A stretch of DNA of 64,000 bases. Source: Alligator mississippiensis. Taxonomy: Eukaryota; Chordata; Crocodylia; Alligatoridae. The stretch's first letter is position 1; every line of letters starts with the position of its first letter. The notes beneath the pieces are model-generated. The model did no database searches, had not been told where the DNA came from, and was given only the letters and a program-made list of their open reading frames with translations. The translations under genes and the position numbers were made by a program. This document shows, in pieces, positions 37,601 to 47,593 of this stretch. The stretch is from the NCBI RefSeq assembly GCF_030867095.1, contig NC_081828.1, positions 220,751,978 through 220,815,977 on the forward strand. Reading direction: 5' to 3'.

Positions 37601-37864
37601 ACTGCAGGCACGAGGAGCCGCGCCGCGCAGGGAAGACGACACCGCTGCTCGGTGCTGCCCTCCTGTGGGTCGCGCTCCGCAGTGCAGGCAGGAGAGGAGG
37701 GCGGAGAAGAGAAAGGGGCGGGGCCGCCGGCGCGTTTCTACCGGGGCTTCGCGGCCCGGGGACCCTGGCACGTCACAAAACGGGCCAAGTGCCGCGGTCC
37801 GCACCTTCGCGCTGGGCACGGCAGCCAGGAAATTCAGCCGGAGAAATCAAACCAGGCCCGGTGC

Positions 37865-37915
37865 CGTCGTGCCGTGCCGTGCCGCGCCGCGCCGCGCCGC
37901 GCCGCGCCGTGCTGC
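37865..37915. repeat. GTGCC/GCGCC pentanucleotide tract
   Basis: Several GTGCC units followed by GCGCC units. This tract is absent from the duplicate module at 39.4 kb, so it expanded or contracted after the duplication. Confidence 0.8.
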
Positions 37916-38152
37916 ACAGCGGCATTGCAGCCGGGAGACAAGGGCCCAGAGAGATGCAAGCAGCTCGGTGCGGTCGAGCTGTGGGTCTTGCAGCACATTG
38001 CAGCCGGCCGGGAAAGGCGGAGAGAGAGGAGGAAAAAAGGCCTCGCCCTCAGATCGCTCGCTCGGGGCGTCCCCAGAGCAGTGAGCGCGGCCGGGACAGA
38101 CACACGAGTCACTGACTTTCGTTCCGGGCCGGGATCGCAGGCCCGCCTTTTC

Positions 38153-38341
38153 ATTGGCCAACTTGAGACGTGAGGCGATTGGGTGGAGTGGCGGCACGGG
38201 CGGGGTTAGCGTCGCCCCGCCCTTCTTCGCTCTCCTTGGCTCTTGCCAGGAAGGGGCGGGTCCAAGGCACCCCGCCCCCGTCGCATTCTGATTGGCTGCC
38301 GGGCTATGGTGGGGGTGTGCAGGCTTCTGTGCGCCGATTGG
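38153..38341 (+). promoter_or_regulatory. Promoter-like block P3: NF-Y boxes with GC boxes
   Basis: ATTGG at 38153, 38178, 38291 and 38337. The middle box is CTTGG near 38234, one base off. GGGCGGGG and GGGGCGGG elements lie between them. The spacing equals that of P2 and P4. Confidence 0.65.
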
Positions 38342-38866
38342 TCCAACTCGGATCCTCAGCGGCCCCGGTCGGCTCGTTGTGTCTCCTGTTCCGGACCCGC
38401 TGCGCCCGGAGCCCACGTCCCGGTGCAGCCCCGCACACCCGGGCGGGGCCGGAGAGCTGCGGCGGCATGTTCTGGCGACGTGCGGGTGGTGCGGGACGCC
38501 GCGTTCCCAGGGCGCGGGGCCTGTCGGGCTCTGGTCTGCGGTGGGGGTTGCAGCGTGAAGCTGTTTGATTGTCCCGGGGCCCCTTTTCTCTCCGCCTGCC
38601 GCCTGGGCAGCCTCCCTGTCACCTCCATGTGATGTTCTCGGCCTTTCAACCCCACCCGGTCCGTGGAGAGAGGGCGGCACGGAGCCGGCTTCGCTCCGGG
38701 TCCGTATCTGCGGGCTCCAAGTCCCGCTCCAGCCCGCGACGGGCGGCGCCGAGCCGGCTGGGGTGCCCGCCCGGGTCTCCCCGCCGCAATGCCCGGCGCG
38801 GCCACAGGAGGGCGGCTCTGAGCCCGGCGTTGGTCTCTGCCTCAGTGTTAAGACATATCTGGGTCA

Positions 38867-39240
38867 GTGCTGCCCTCCTGTGGTGCGCTCCGCGCACTGC
38901 AGCCACGAGGACCAGCGCTGCTCGGTGCTGCCCTCCTGTGGTGCGCTCCGCACACTGCAGCCACGAGGAGCGGCGCTGCTCGGTGCTGCCCTCCTGTGGT
39001 GCCGTGTATTAAAGGAATGCCTCAGTGCTGCCCTCCTGTGGTGCGCTCCGCACACTGCAGTCACGAGGAGCGGCGCTGCTCGGTGCTGCCCTCCTGTGGT
39101 GCCGTGTATTAAAGGAATGCCTCAGTGCTGCCCTCCTGTGGGTCACTCTCCGCATTGCAGCCACGAGGAGCGGCGCTGCTCGGTGCTGCCCTCCTGTGGG
39201 GCCGTGTATTAAAGGAATGCCTCAGTGCTGCCCTCCTGTG
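38867..39240. repeat. Tandem array of CTCF-core-like motifs (58 + 43 bp unit)
   Basis: GTGCTGCCCTCCTGTGG recurs at 38867, 38924, 38982, 39025, 39082, 39125, 39182 and 39225. Steps alternate between 57-58 and 43 bp, giving a higher-order unit of about 100 bp. The longer step holds GCGCTCCGCACACTGCAG and CACGAGGAGCGGCGCTGCTC. The shorter holds GTGTATTAAAGGAATGCCTC. The repeated core is close to the reverse strand of the CTCF consensus (GCCCCCTGGTGG), with mismatches at the T-G step. Confidence 0.8.
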
Positions 39241-40345
39241 GGTCACTCTCCGCATTGCAGGCAGGAGAGGAGGGCGGAGAAGGGGGAAAAGGGGCTGGGC
39301 CGCCGGCGCGTTTCTACCGGGGCTTCGGGGTCCGGGGACCCTGGCACGTCACAAAACGGGCCCAGTCCGGAGCTCCGCGCTGGGCACGGCAGCCAGAAAC
39401 TCAGCCGCACAAATAAAACCAGGCCCGGGGCTGCCGTCGCGTCCTGCAGAGCGGCATTGCAGCCAGACGACAAGGGTCGAGAGAGAGAGGCAAGCAGCTG
39501 TGGCTCTGACAGCACGTTTCAGCCGGGCGGGAAAGGCGGAGAGAGAGGAGGAAAAAAGGCCTCGCTCACTCGCTCGGGGCGTCCCCAGAGCAGTGAGCGC
39601 GGCAGGGACAGACACACGAGTCACTGACTTTTGTTCCGGGCCGGGATCGGAGGCCCGCCTTTTCATTGGCCAACTTGAGACGTGAGGCGATTGGGTGGAG
39701 TGGCCGCAAGGGCGGGGTTAGCGTCGCCCCGCCCTTCTTGGTTCTCATTGGCTTTTGCCAGGAATGGGGCGGGTCCAAGACACCCCGCCCCGTCGCATTC
39801 TGATTGGCTGCCCGGCCATGGTGGGGGTGTGCAGGCTTCTGTGCGCCGATTGGTCCAACTCGGATCCTCAGCGGCCCCGGTCGGCTCGTTGTGTCTCCTG
39901 TTCCGGACCCGCTGCGCCCGGAGCCCACGTCCCGGTGCAGCCCCGCACACCCGGGCGGGGCCGGAGAGCTGCGGCGGCATGTTCTGGCGACGTGCGGGTG
40001 GTGCGGGACGCCGCGTTCCCAGGGCGCGGGGCCTGTCGGGCTCTGGTCTGCGGTGGGGGTTGCAGCGTGAAGCTGTTTGATTGTCCCGGGGCCCCTTTTC
40101 TCTCCGCCTGCCGCCTGGGCAGCCTCCCTGTCTCCTCCATGTGATTTTCTCGGCTTTGAAACCCCGCCTGCTCCGCGCAGGGAGGGCGGCACGGAGCCGG
40201 CTTCGTTCCGGGTCGCTTTCTCCGCGCTCCAAGCCCCGCTCCAGCCCCAGGCGGGCGGCGCGGAGCCGAGCCGAGCCGGCTGGGGTGCCCGCCCGGGTCT
40301 CCCCGCCGCAATGCCCGGCGCGGCCACAGGAGGGCGGCTCTGAGC
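39222..40345. repeat. GC-rich repeat module D (second copy of tandem pair)
   Basis: Near-identical to module C over 38060-38620 versus 39560-40130. It contains promoter-like block P4 and an inverted CTCF-like motif at 40320. Confidence 0.8.
39665..39853 (+). promoter_or_regulatory. Promoter-like block P4: five NF-Y boxes with GC boxes
   Basis: ATTGG at 39665, 39690, 39747, 39803 and 39849, spacing 25, 57, 56 and 46 bp, with GGGCGGGG and GGGGCGGG boxes between. Confidence 0.65.
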
Positions 40346-40386
40346 AGGGAGTGGTCTCCTCCTGCGTATGAAGGCAAACCCGGCTC

Positions 40387-40985
40387 GGTGCTGCCCTCCG
40401 GTGGTCGCGTCGCGGCATTGCAGCAGCAGGTGAAAGTGAAGGCCAAACCCTGCTCAGAGCCGCCCTCCTGTGGCCGCGCCGGGCATTGCGGAGGGGAGAC
40501 CCCCCCTCTTGTGGGGGGGCTGGGCTGGGCTGCTCTTTCCGTCACGTGGGACCAGGCACGCGGGGTTACTGCCCTCCTTCTTGGGGGCAGGCACTGTGTT
40601 CCCTGCCCGAGTCCCTGGCACAGGCCTGCGCAGGGCGCGGGGACCGGCGGGGAGCAGCGGGGAGGGCGCGGGGAGACTCCCGTGCTGGCGCGGAGAGAGC
40701 TGGAAGAATGCAAACACACACATTTCAATAAACACGGTCTCGAACCAAAGAAGAATCCCCAGAACCAATCTCTTCTCACTTGGAAAACAGTGTGATGCTG
40801 TGTGGGACTGTGGTGAGTGTTTTGGGAGGACAATTGTGCTGATTATCGGAGGCCAGTTGGGAACTTTTGGAGGGAAAAAGAGATTTCTGTGGGCAACTTG
40901 ATTGTTGCTTTTGTTTCCCAACTTCTCCTGCAAGTGCCTGTGGCGACATGGTGATACTTGTGTGGAAAGCGGTGCGGCGAGCCGC
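40387..40985. repeat. Junction segment with CTCF-like motifs, shared with 52.3 kb
   Basis: CTCF-like motifs at 40387 and 40459. The stretch 40790-40985 (GTGTGGGACTGTGGTGAGTG, then AACTTTTGGAGGG, then GCGACATGGTGATACTTGTG) is homologous to 52285-52500, just upstream of the long transcript unit. An AATAAA lies at 40727. Confidence 0.6.
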
Positions 40986-42415
40986 GGAACGAGGCCGGCT
41001 CCGTGCCGCCCTCCCTGCGCGGCAGCCACCCTGCGCGGAGCAGCCGGGCTTTAAAGGCAGAGAAAAGAAAACCCTGCCCTGTGCTAGTGCCCTACGATTC
41101 AACACGAGGTTTCCAGAGAAGCGAGGAGGGCAGAGAGAGGGACAGCGGCTCGGGGCGCCGCGCCTCCAGCTCGGGCAGGCGGGAGGTCAAGGCAGACAGA
41201 GAAGAAGAACACAAGTTTCGCTGGCTCGGGGGTCACTCGGGCAGGGCCGGCGGGCGGGGCAGGCGGCGTCGCGCCGCGCCGCTCGGGACGGACACGCGAG
41301 TCACGGACATGGCTTCAGGGCCGGGGAGCGCAGCGGGGCCGGGATCGGAGGCTCGTGTTCCCATTGGTTCCTGTCAGGAGAGCGGCGATTGGCTGCTTTT
41401 GGGGGTAGGGTCCGTGCCGCTCCGCCCCGCTTCGCTCTGATTGGCCTCTGTCTGAGGAGGCGGGTCCAGGAGCTCGCCCTTCTTGCTCGGATTGGGATTG
41501 GCTCACGGGGATGGGGGTGTCGGCACTCCTTTGTGTGCCGATTGGTCCAGCTCCGATCCCCGGCGGTGACGTTCGCCCGCTTGTCTCTGCGGCCGGCGCG
41601 TGCCCCGAGCAGGGTGGGAGCCGGGGGCCGCAGCGTGAGCGTGAGCGCGGCGAGGGGCAAACACGCCTCCCGCCCGGGGCTGTGACAGGGATGTGTGCGT
41701 GTGCGTGTGCGTGCAGAATACACCCCATAACGAACGTAGCCATCCTACTAGTGTCTGTCTGTGGCCGTCCATCTCCCCAACAGGGAAATGGATGGAGGTG
41801 TTCACACAGCAGTACGTCTGCATATTGCTAGATATTAATGGCTGGATTTCAACACACCCCCTAGGTACGGTGTGCGGCCCTGGACAGTACTGGGGCGGGG
41901 AGGCGGGGGCGTGAACAAGGACACGCTGCTGTCTGGGCCGCCGTGCTGCGCTTCCCCCGGCGCCGCAGCCGGGGCTGGAAGGCGGAGAACGAGAGCGCGC
42001 TCGGTGCTGCCCCGCGGTGGCTGAGGCCGGGCACTGCAGCGGGGAGGGGCGGGCGGCTCCTGAGCACGGCTCAGTGCTGCTCTCCTGTGGGCACGGCGCG
42101 CATTGCAGCTGTTGCCGGCCCGGACACAGCGCAGGGAGGCAGCAGTGCCGCGAGCGGCTTTGTGCGCAGTGCCGCCGCCCGGCCGCTCCCTCCGCCGCTC
42201 GCCCCGCGCCTGCGCCGTGTCGGCGCTCCCGCCCGCCCGCCGAGGCGCCAGGCCCAGCCCGGTCTCGTGCCACGGCGGGGGGCGCGGGGGGGCCCCCTCC
42301 GGGGTGCCGGGGGCGGGGGGAGGGGTGATGGGGGGGGAGGGGCGTCGTCTGCACCGGGGCCGGCGAGCGGGGCTGTGCGGGCACGTGGGCGGGCTCGTGG
42401 CGGTTGTGGGGGGTG
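40975..42415. repeat. GC-rich repeat module E
   Basis: Starts with CCCTCCCTGCGCGGCAGCCA (as at 36375) and TTTAAAGGCAGAGAAAAGAA (as at 36415). It carries promoter-like block P5, then a GTGTGCGT-rich run near 41690 and CTCF-like motifs at 42003 and 42073. It ends abruptly at a CR1 insertion. Confidence 0.65.
41363..41545 (+). promoter_or_regulatory. Promoter-like block P5: NF-Y boxes with GC boxes
   Basis: ATTGG at 41363, 41388, 41440, 41491, 41497 and 41541. The spacing follows the 25-52-57-44 pattern, with one box duplicated. Confidence 0.65.
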
Positions 42416-42420
42416 AGTGT

Positions 42421-43614
42421 CATAGATTTCATAGACATTCGGGCTGGAAGGGACCTCGGAAGATCATCGAGTCCAGCCCCCTGCCCAAAGGAAGGGCAGG
42501 AAGTCAGCTGGGGTCATAGGATCCCAGCAAGATGAGCATCCAGTTTCATCTTGAAGGTGTTCAGTGAAGGCGCTTGAACCACCTCCGGTGGCAGGCTGTT
42601 CCAGACCTTGGGGGCTCGGACAGTAAAGAAATTCTTCCTTGTTACAGCCTGAAACGGTCTTGTAGTAGTTTATGACCGTTCGACCTAGTCGTCATCCCTT
42701 GGGGCGCTCTGGTGAACAAGCGTTCCCCCAGATACTGGTGGTCCCCCCTGATAGACTTGTAGGTGGCCACCAGATCACCCCTGAGCCTGCGCTTTTCCAG
42801 GCTAAAGAGCCCCAGGGCTCTCAGCCTGTCATGGTAGGGTCTGCTTCCCTGAGCTCTGATCATGCGCGTGGCTCTCCTCTGGACTCTCTCAAGCTTCTCC
42901 ACATCCTTTTTGAATTGTGGAGCCCAAAACTGGACGCAGTACTCCAGCTGCGGCCTCACCAAGGCCGAGTACAAAGGGAGAATGACGTCGCAGGATTTGC
43001 TTGAGAAGCATCTATGGATGCAAGCCAGCGTTTTGGTCGCTTTACTAGCCGCAGCATCGCACTGCAGGCTCATGTTCATCTTGTGGTCAATGATGACCCC
43101 CAAGTCTCTTTCTTCCGTAGTGCTAGCCAACATAGCACTGCCGAGCCTATAAGGATGCTGCAGGTTTTTCTTCCCAAGGTGGAGAACCTTGCATTTATCG
43201 GCGTTGAACACCATCAGATTCTCGTCCGCCCACTTGCTGAGCCTGTCCAGGTCAGCCTGGATCGCCCGCCTGTCTTCTGGCGTGGATGCTTTGCCCCAAA
43301 GTTTGGTGTCATCGGCGAACTTGGCCAGTCCGCTTCTGACTCCAGTGTCCACATCGTTAATGAAGATGTTGAACAGTATGGGTCCAAGGACAGAGCCCTG
43401 GGGGACCCCACTGGTCACAGGACACCACGATGAGTGACTTCCATCAATGACTACCCTCTGGGTCTGACCCCGGAGCCAATTTTCCAGCCGGTGGATCGTG
43501 GAGGACCCAAGGCGACAATTGGCCAGCTTCTCTAAGAGGTGAGCGTGGGACACCAGATCAAAGGCTTTTCTGAAGTCAAGATATATGGTCTTCATACCTC
43601 CAGCTCTGTATAAC
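42421..43614 (-). mobile_element. CR1 LINE, 5'-truncated, long open RT frame
   Basis: The minus-strand frame 43616-42642 (324 codons) begins IYLDFRKAFDLVSH. It contains SGVPQGSVLGPILFN, KFADDTKLWG (the FADD catalytic motif), CKVLHLGKKN and LEYCVQFWAPQFKKD. The frame stops near GHKLLQDRFRL, and the remaining ORF2 tail and 3' UTR continue to TCATAGATTTCATAG at 42420-42440. The endonuclease and the first RT motifs are missing through 5' truncation. It is young by its open frame. It marks the border between the GC-rich modules and the minisatellite. Confidence 0.93.
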
Positions 43615-43619
43615 ACCAG

Positions 43620-44383
43620 CTCTAAACATCTCTAGCTCAATATATTTCTAGATCTCTATATTTCCAGCTGTGTATGTCTCCAGCTTCATCTATGTCAATC
43701 TCTATATGTCTACCGCTCTGTGTATCTCCAGCACTGAATATCTCCAGCTGTGACTATCTCCAGTTTCATATATCTACCTCTCTATATATTGACATCTGTG
43801 AATATCTCCAGCATCATATATCCACCTGTATATATATATCCATCCAGCTCTGTCTATTTTCAGCTCTGCTTATCTCCAGCTTGAAATATCGACATCTCTA
43901 TATATCTTCTTCCCTGAATATGTCCAGCTCTGAATATCTCCTCTTCTAAATCCTTCCAGCTCTCAATATCTCCAGCTCTCAATATCTTGAGCTCTGCATA
44001 TCTCCAGATATCAATATCTCCAGCTTCATCTCTCTGCATCTCTATATGTCTACCCCTGTGAATATCTCCATGTCTACCTATCTCCAGCTCTCCATATATC
44101 CAGCTCTGAAAATCTCCAGCTGTGACTATCTCCAGTTTCATATAGCTGCATCTCCATATATCTCCAGCTCTGAATCTCTGTATCTCTTAATATCTCCAGG
44201 TCTAAATATCTGAAGTTCTGTATAACTGCGGGTTCCTATATCTACATTCCTATATATCTACCTCTCTCAATATCTCGAGCTTCGAATATCTCCAGCTGTC
44301 AGTATGTCCAGCTCTCAATATCTCCAGCTACATTAATCTGTGTGTATGTGTGTCTGTGTGTAGGTACAGTGTGTGTGTGTATA

Positions 44384-44427
<44 letters not shown>

Positions 44428-44590
44428 GTGTGTGTGTATGTGTGTGTGTGTGTGTGTATTGTGTTTGTGTATATATATATATTGCGTATTTATATCCAGC
44501 TCGGTATATCTTCAGCCTAGTTTATCTACAGCTTCATATATCTACATCTCTATGTATCTACCTCTCTGCATATCTCCATCTTATCTGTCA
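43620..44590. repeat. Minisatellite, ATATCTCCAGCTCTGA-like unit, block 1
   Basis: Degenerate ~16-18-bp units (ATATCTCCAGCTCTGA, interspersed with TCTACATCTCT and CATATATC variants). A TG/TA microsatellite lies at 44340-44490. The segment 43860-44490 reappears at 48404-49110, offset 4544 bp. The weakly repetitive frames across it are not genes. Confidence 0.9.
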
Positions 44591-44594
44591 TCTT

Positions 44595-45008
44595 ACGATG
44601 ACAGGCTGAGAGCCCTGGGGCTCTTTAGCCTGGAAAAGCGCAGGCTCAGGGGTGATCTGATGGCCACCTACAAGTTTATCAGGGGTGATCACCAGTATCT
44701 AGGGGAACGTTTGTTCACCAGAGTGCCCCAAGGGATGACGAGGACGAACGGTCACAAACTACTACAAGATTGTTTCAGGCTGGACATAAGGAAGAATTTC
44801 TTTACTGTCCGAGCCCCCAAGGTCTGGAACAGCCTGCCGCCGGAGGTTGTTCAAGCGCCTTCATTGAACACCTTCAAGATCAAACTGGATGCTTATCTTG
44901 CTGGGATCCTATGACCCCAGCTGACTTCCTGCCCTTTGGGCGGGGGGCTGGACTCAATGATCTTCCGAGGTCCCTTCCAGCCCTAATGTCTATGAAATCT
45001 ATGAAATC
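44595..45008 (+). mobile_element. CR1 LINE 3' fragment inserted in minisatellite
   Basis: Begins at the [20 protein letters not shown] segment and ends in TCTATGAAATCTATGAAATC. It is the same subfamily as the copy at 42.4-43.6 kb. It interrupts the unit between CATATCTCCATCTT and TTTGAAGAGCTCC. Confidence 0.93.
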
Positions 45009-45397
45009 TTTGAAGAGCTCCAGCTTCATATATCTCCCTGTATATATATGTCCAGGTCAGTATATCTTCAGCTCTGTATATATCTAGCTTCATATAGCTA
45101 CATGTCTATGTATCTACCTCTCTGAATATCTCCAGCTCTGAATGTCTCCAGCTACATAAATCTATCTGTGTGTATGTGTGTATATATATAGAGAGAGAGA
45201 GTGTGTGTGTGTGTGTGTATAGAGAGAGTGTGTGTTTGTGTATATAGTGTGTGTGTGTGTGTGTGTGTGTGTAGTGTGGTTGTGTATATATATATATATT
45301 GTGTATATATATCCAGCTCGGTATATCTTCAGCTGTGCTTATCTACAGCTTCGTATTTCTGCATCTCTATGTATCTACCTCTCTGCATATCTCCATC
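45009..45397. repeat. Minisatellite block 2 with TG/TA microsatellites
   Basis: Continues the unit after the CR1. It carries a TGTG/TATA tract at 45170-45300 and ends again with CATATCTCCATCTT at the next CR1. Confidence 0.88.
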
Positions 45398-47508
45398 TTT
45401 TTGAGTTTTAAAGGGATGGGAGCCCAAGAAGGGTGGCTGTGCCTTAAGGAAACGATCCTTCGGGCACAAAGCAAGACGATCCCCGAGCGAGGAAAAAGAG
45501 GGCAAGGGGCCAGGAGGCTTCCCTGGATGACCACAGAAATCCAGGGCAGCCTAAGGGCCAAAAGGGGAGCACATAAAAAGTGGAAACAGGGAGAGATCAC
45601 CAAAGACGAATATACCTCCTCTGCTCGTGCTTGTAGGGAGGCAGTTAGATGGGCCAAAGCTACCATGGAGCTGAGGATGGCAACCCAAGTAAAAGACAAC
45701 AAGGAATTGTTTTTTAGATATATAGGGAGTAAAAGGAAGGCCCAGGGAGGAATAGGACCCCTGCTAAATGGGCAGAAGCAATTGGTGACAGACAGGGGGG
45801 ACAAGGCTGAACTCCTCAACGAGCTCTTTGCCTCAGTGTTCCTAAGCGAGGGGCACGACAAGTCTCTCACGGGGGTTGTGGAGAGGCAGCAGCAAGGCGC
45901 CAGACTGCCGTGCGTAGAGCCTGAGACGGTGCAGAGTCACTTGGAAGAACTGGATGCTTTTAAGTCGGCAGGCCCGGATGAGCTCCATCCGAGGGTGCCG
46001 AAGGCACTGGCCGACATCACTGCAGAGCCACTGGCGGGAATATTCGAACGCTCGTGGTGCACGGGCCAAGTCCCGGAGGACTGGAAAAGGGCTAACGTGG
46101 TCCCCATTTTCAAAAAGGGGAGGAAGGAGGACCCGGGCAACTATAGGCCAGTCAGTCTCACCTCCATCCTTGGTAAAGTCTTTGAAAAAATTATCAAGGC
46201 TCACATTTGTGAGAGCCCGGCAGGACAAATTATGCTGAGGGGAAACCAGCACGGGTTTGTGGCGGGCAGATCGTGCCTGACCAATCTAGTCTCTTTTTAT
46301 GACCAGGTTACGAAACGCCTGGACACAGGAGGAGGGGTGGATGTCGTATACTTAGACTTCAGGAAGGCCTTCGATACGGTATCCCACCCCATACTGGTGA
46401 ACAAGTTAAGAGGCTGTGACTGGGATGACTACACAGTCCGGTGGGTGGCGAATTGGCTGGAGGGTCGCACCCAGAGAGTCGTGGTAGATGGGTCGGTCTC
46501 GACCTGGAAGGGTGTGGGCAGTGGGGTCCCGCAGGGCTCGGTCCTTGGACCGATACTCTTTAATGTCTTCATCAGTGACTTGGACGAGGGAGTCAAATGT
46601 ACTCTGTCCAAGTTTGCAGATGACACAAAGCTATGGGGAGAAGTGGACACGCCGGAGGGCAGAGAACAACTGCAGGCAGACCTGGATAGGTTGGACAAGT
46701 GGGCAGAAAACAACAGGATGCAGTTCAACAAGGAGAAATGCAAAGTGCTGCACCTAGGGAGGAAAAATGTCCAGCACACCTACTGCCTAGGGAATGACCT
46801 GCTGGGTGGCACAGAGGTGGAAAGGGATCTTGGAGTCCTAGTGGACTCCAAGATGAACATGAGTCGGCAGTGTGACGAAGCCATCAGAAAAGCCCGTGGC
46901 ACTTTATCGTGCATCAGCAGATGCATGACGAACAGGTCCAGGGTGGTGATACTTCCCCTTTATCGGGCGCTGCTCAGACCGCAGTTGGAGTACTGCGTGC
47001 AATTCTGGGCGTCGCACTTCAAGAAGGATGGGGATAACCTGGAGAGGGTCCAGAGAAGGGCCACTCGTATGGTTAAGGGCCTGCAGACCAAGCCCTACGA
47101 GGAGAGACTAGAGATACTGGACCTTTTCAGCCTCCGAAAGAGAAGGTTGAGAGGCGAACTTGTGGCTGCCTATAAGTTCATCACGGGGGCACAGAAGGGA
47201 ATTGGTGAGTATTTATTCACCAAGCCGTCCCCGGGGGTTACAAGAAACAACGGCCACAAACTAGCAGAGAGCAGATTTAGACTGGACATTAGGAAGAACT
47301 TCTTCACGGTTCGAGTGGCCAAGGTCTGGAACGGGTGCCCAAGGGAGGTGGCGCTCTCCCCTACCCTGGGGGTCTTCAAGAGGAGGTTAGATGAGTATCT
47401 AGCTGGGGTCGTCTAGACCCAGCACTCTTTCCTGCTTATTCAGGGGGTTGGACTCGATGATCCATTAAGGTCCCTTCCGACCCTAACATCTATGAATCTA
47501 TGAATCTT
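45398..47508 (+). mobile_element. CR1 LINE with long uninterrupted ORF2 (young, 5'-truncated)
   Basis: One open frame runs to the stop at 47416, with about 670 CR1-derived codons. It has no endonuclease domain but a complete reverse transcriptase. In order: AELLNELFASVF, SAGPDELHPRV, PVSLTSILGKVFEKII, QHGFVAGRSCLTNL, VVYLDFRKAFDTVSH, GVPQGSVLGPILFNVF, KFADDTKLWG (FADD near 46612), LHLGRKN, LGVLVDSKMNMSRQC and LEYCVQFWASHFKKD. The 3' UTR has GGACTCGATGATCCATTAAG and ends CATCTATGAATCTATGAATC. It belongs to a different subfamily from the 42.4 and 44.6 kb copies. The lack of any stop implies recent insertion. Confidence 0.95.
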
Positions 47509-47533
47509 TGAAGAGCTCCAGATTCATATATCT

Positions 47534-47593
<60 letters not shown>

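Larger units (their letters stand above)
37646..38835. repeat. GC-rich repeat module C (first copy of tandem pair)
   Basis: Direct tandem partner of 39222-40345. Homologous positions are 1512 bp apart over most of the unit (for example 38153 and 39665), with small indels near the 5' end. It contains a GC pentamer tract at 37865-37915, promoter-like block P3 and an inverted CTCF-like motif at 38801. Confidence 0.8.
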
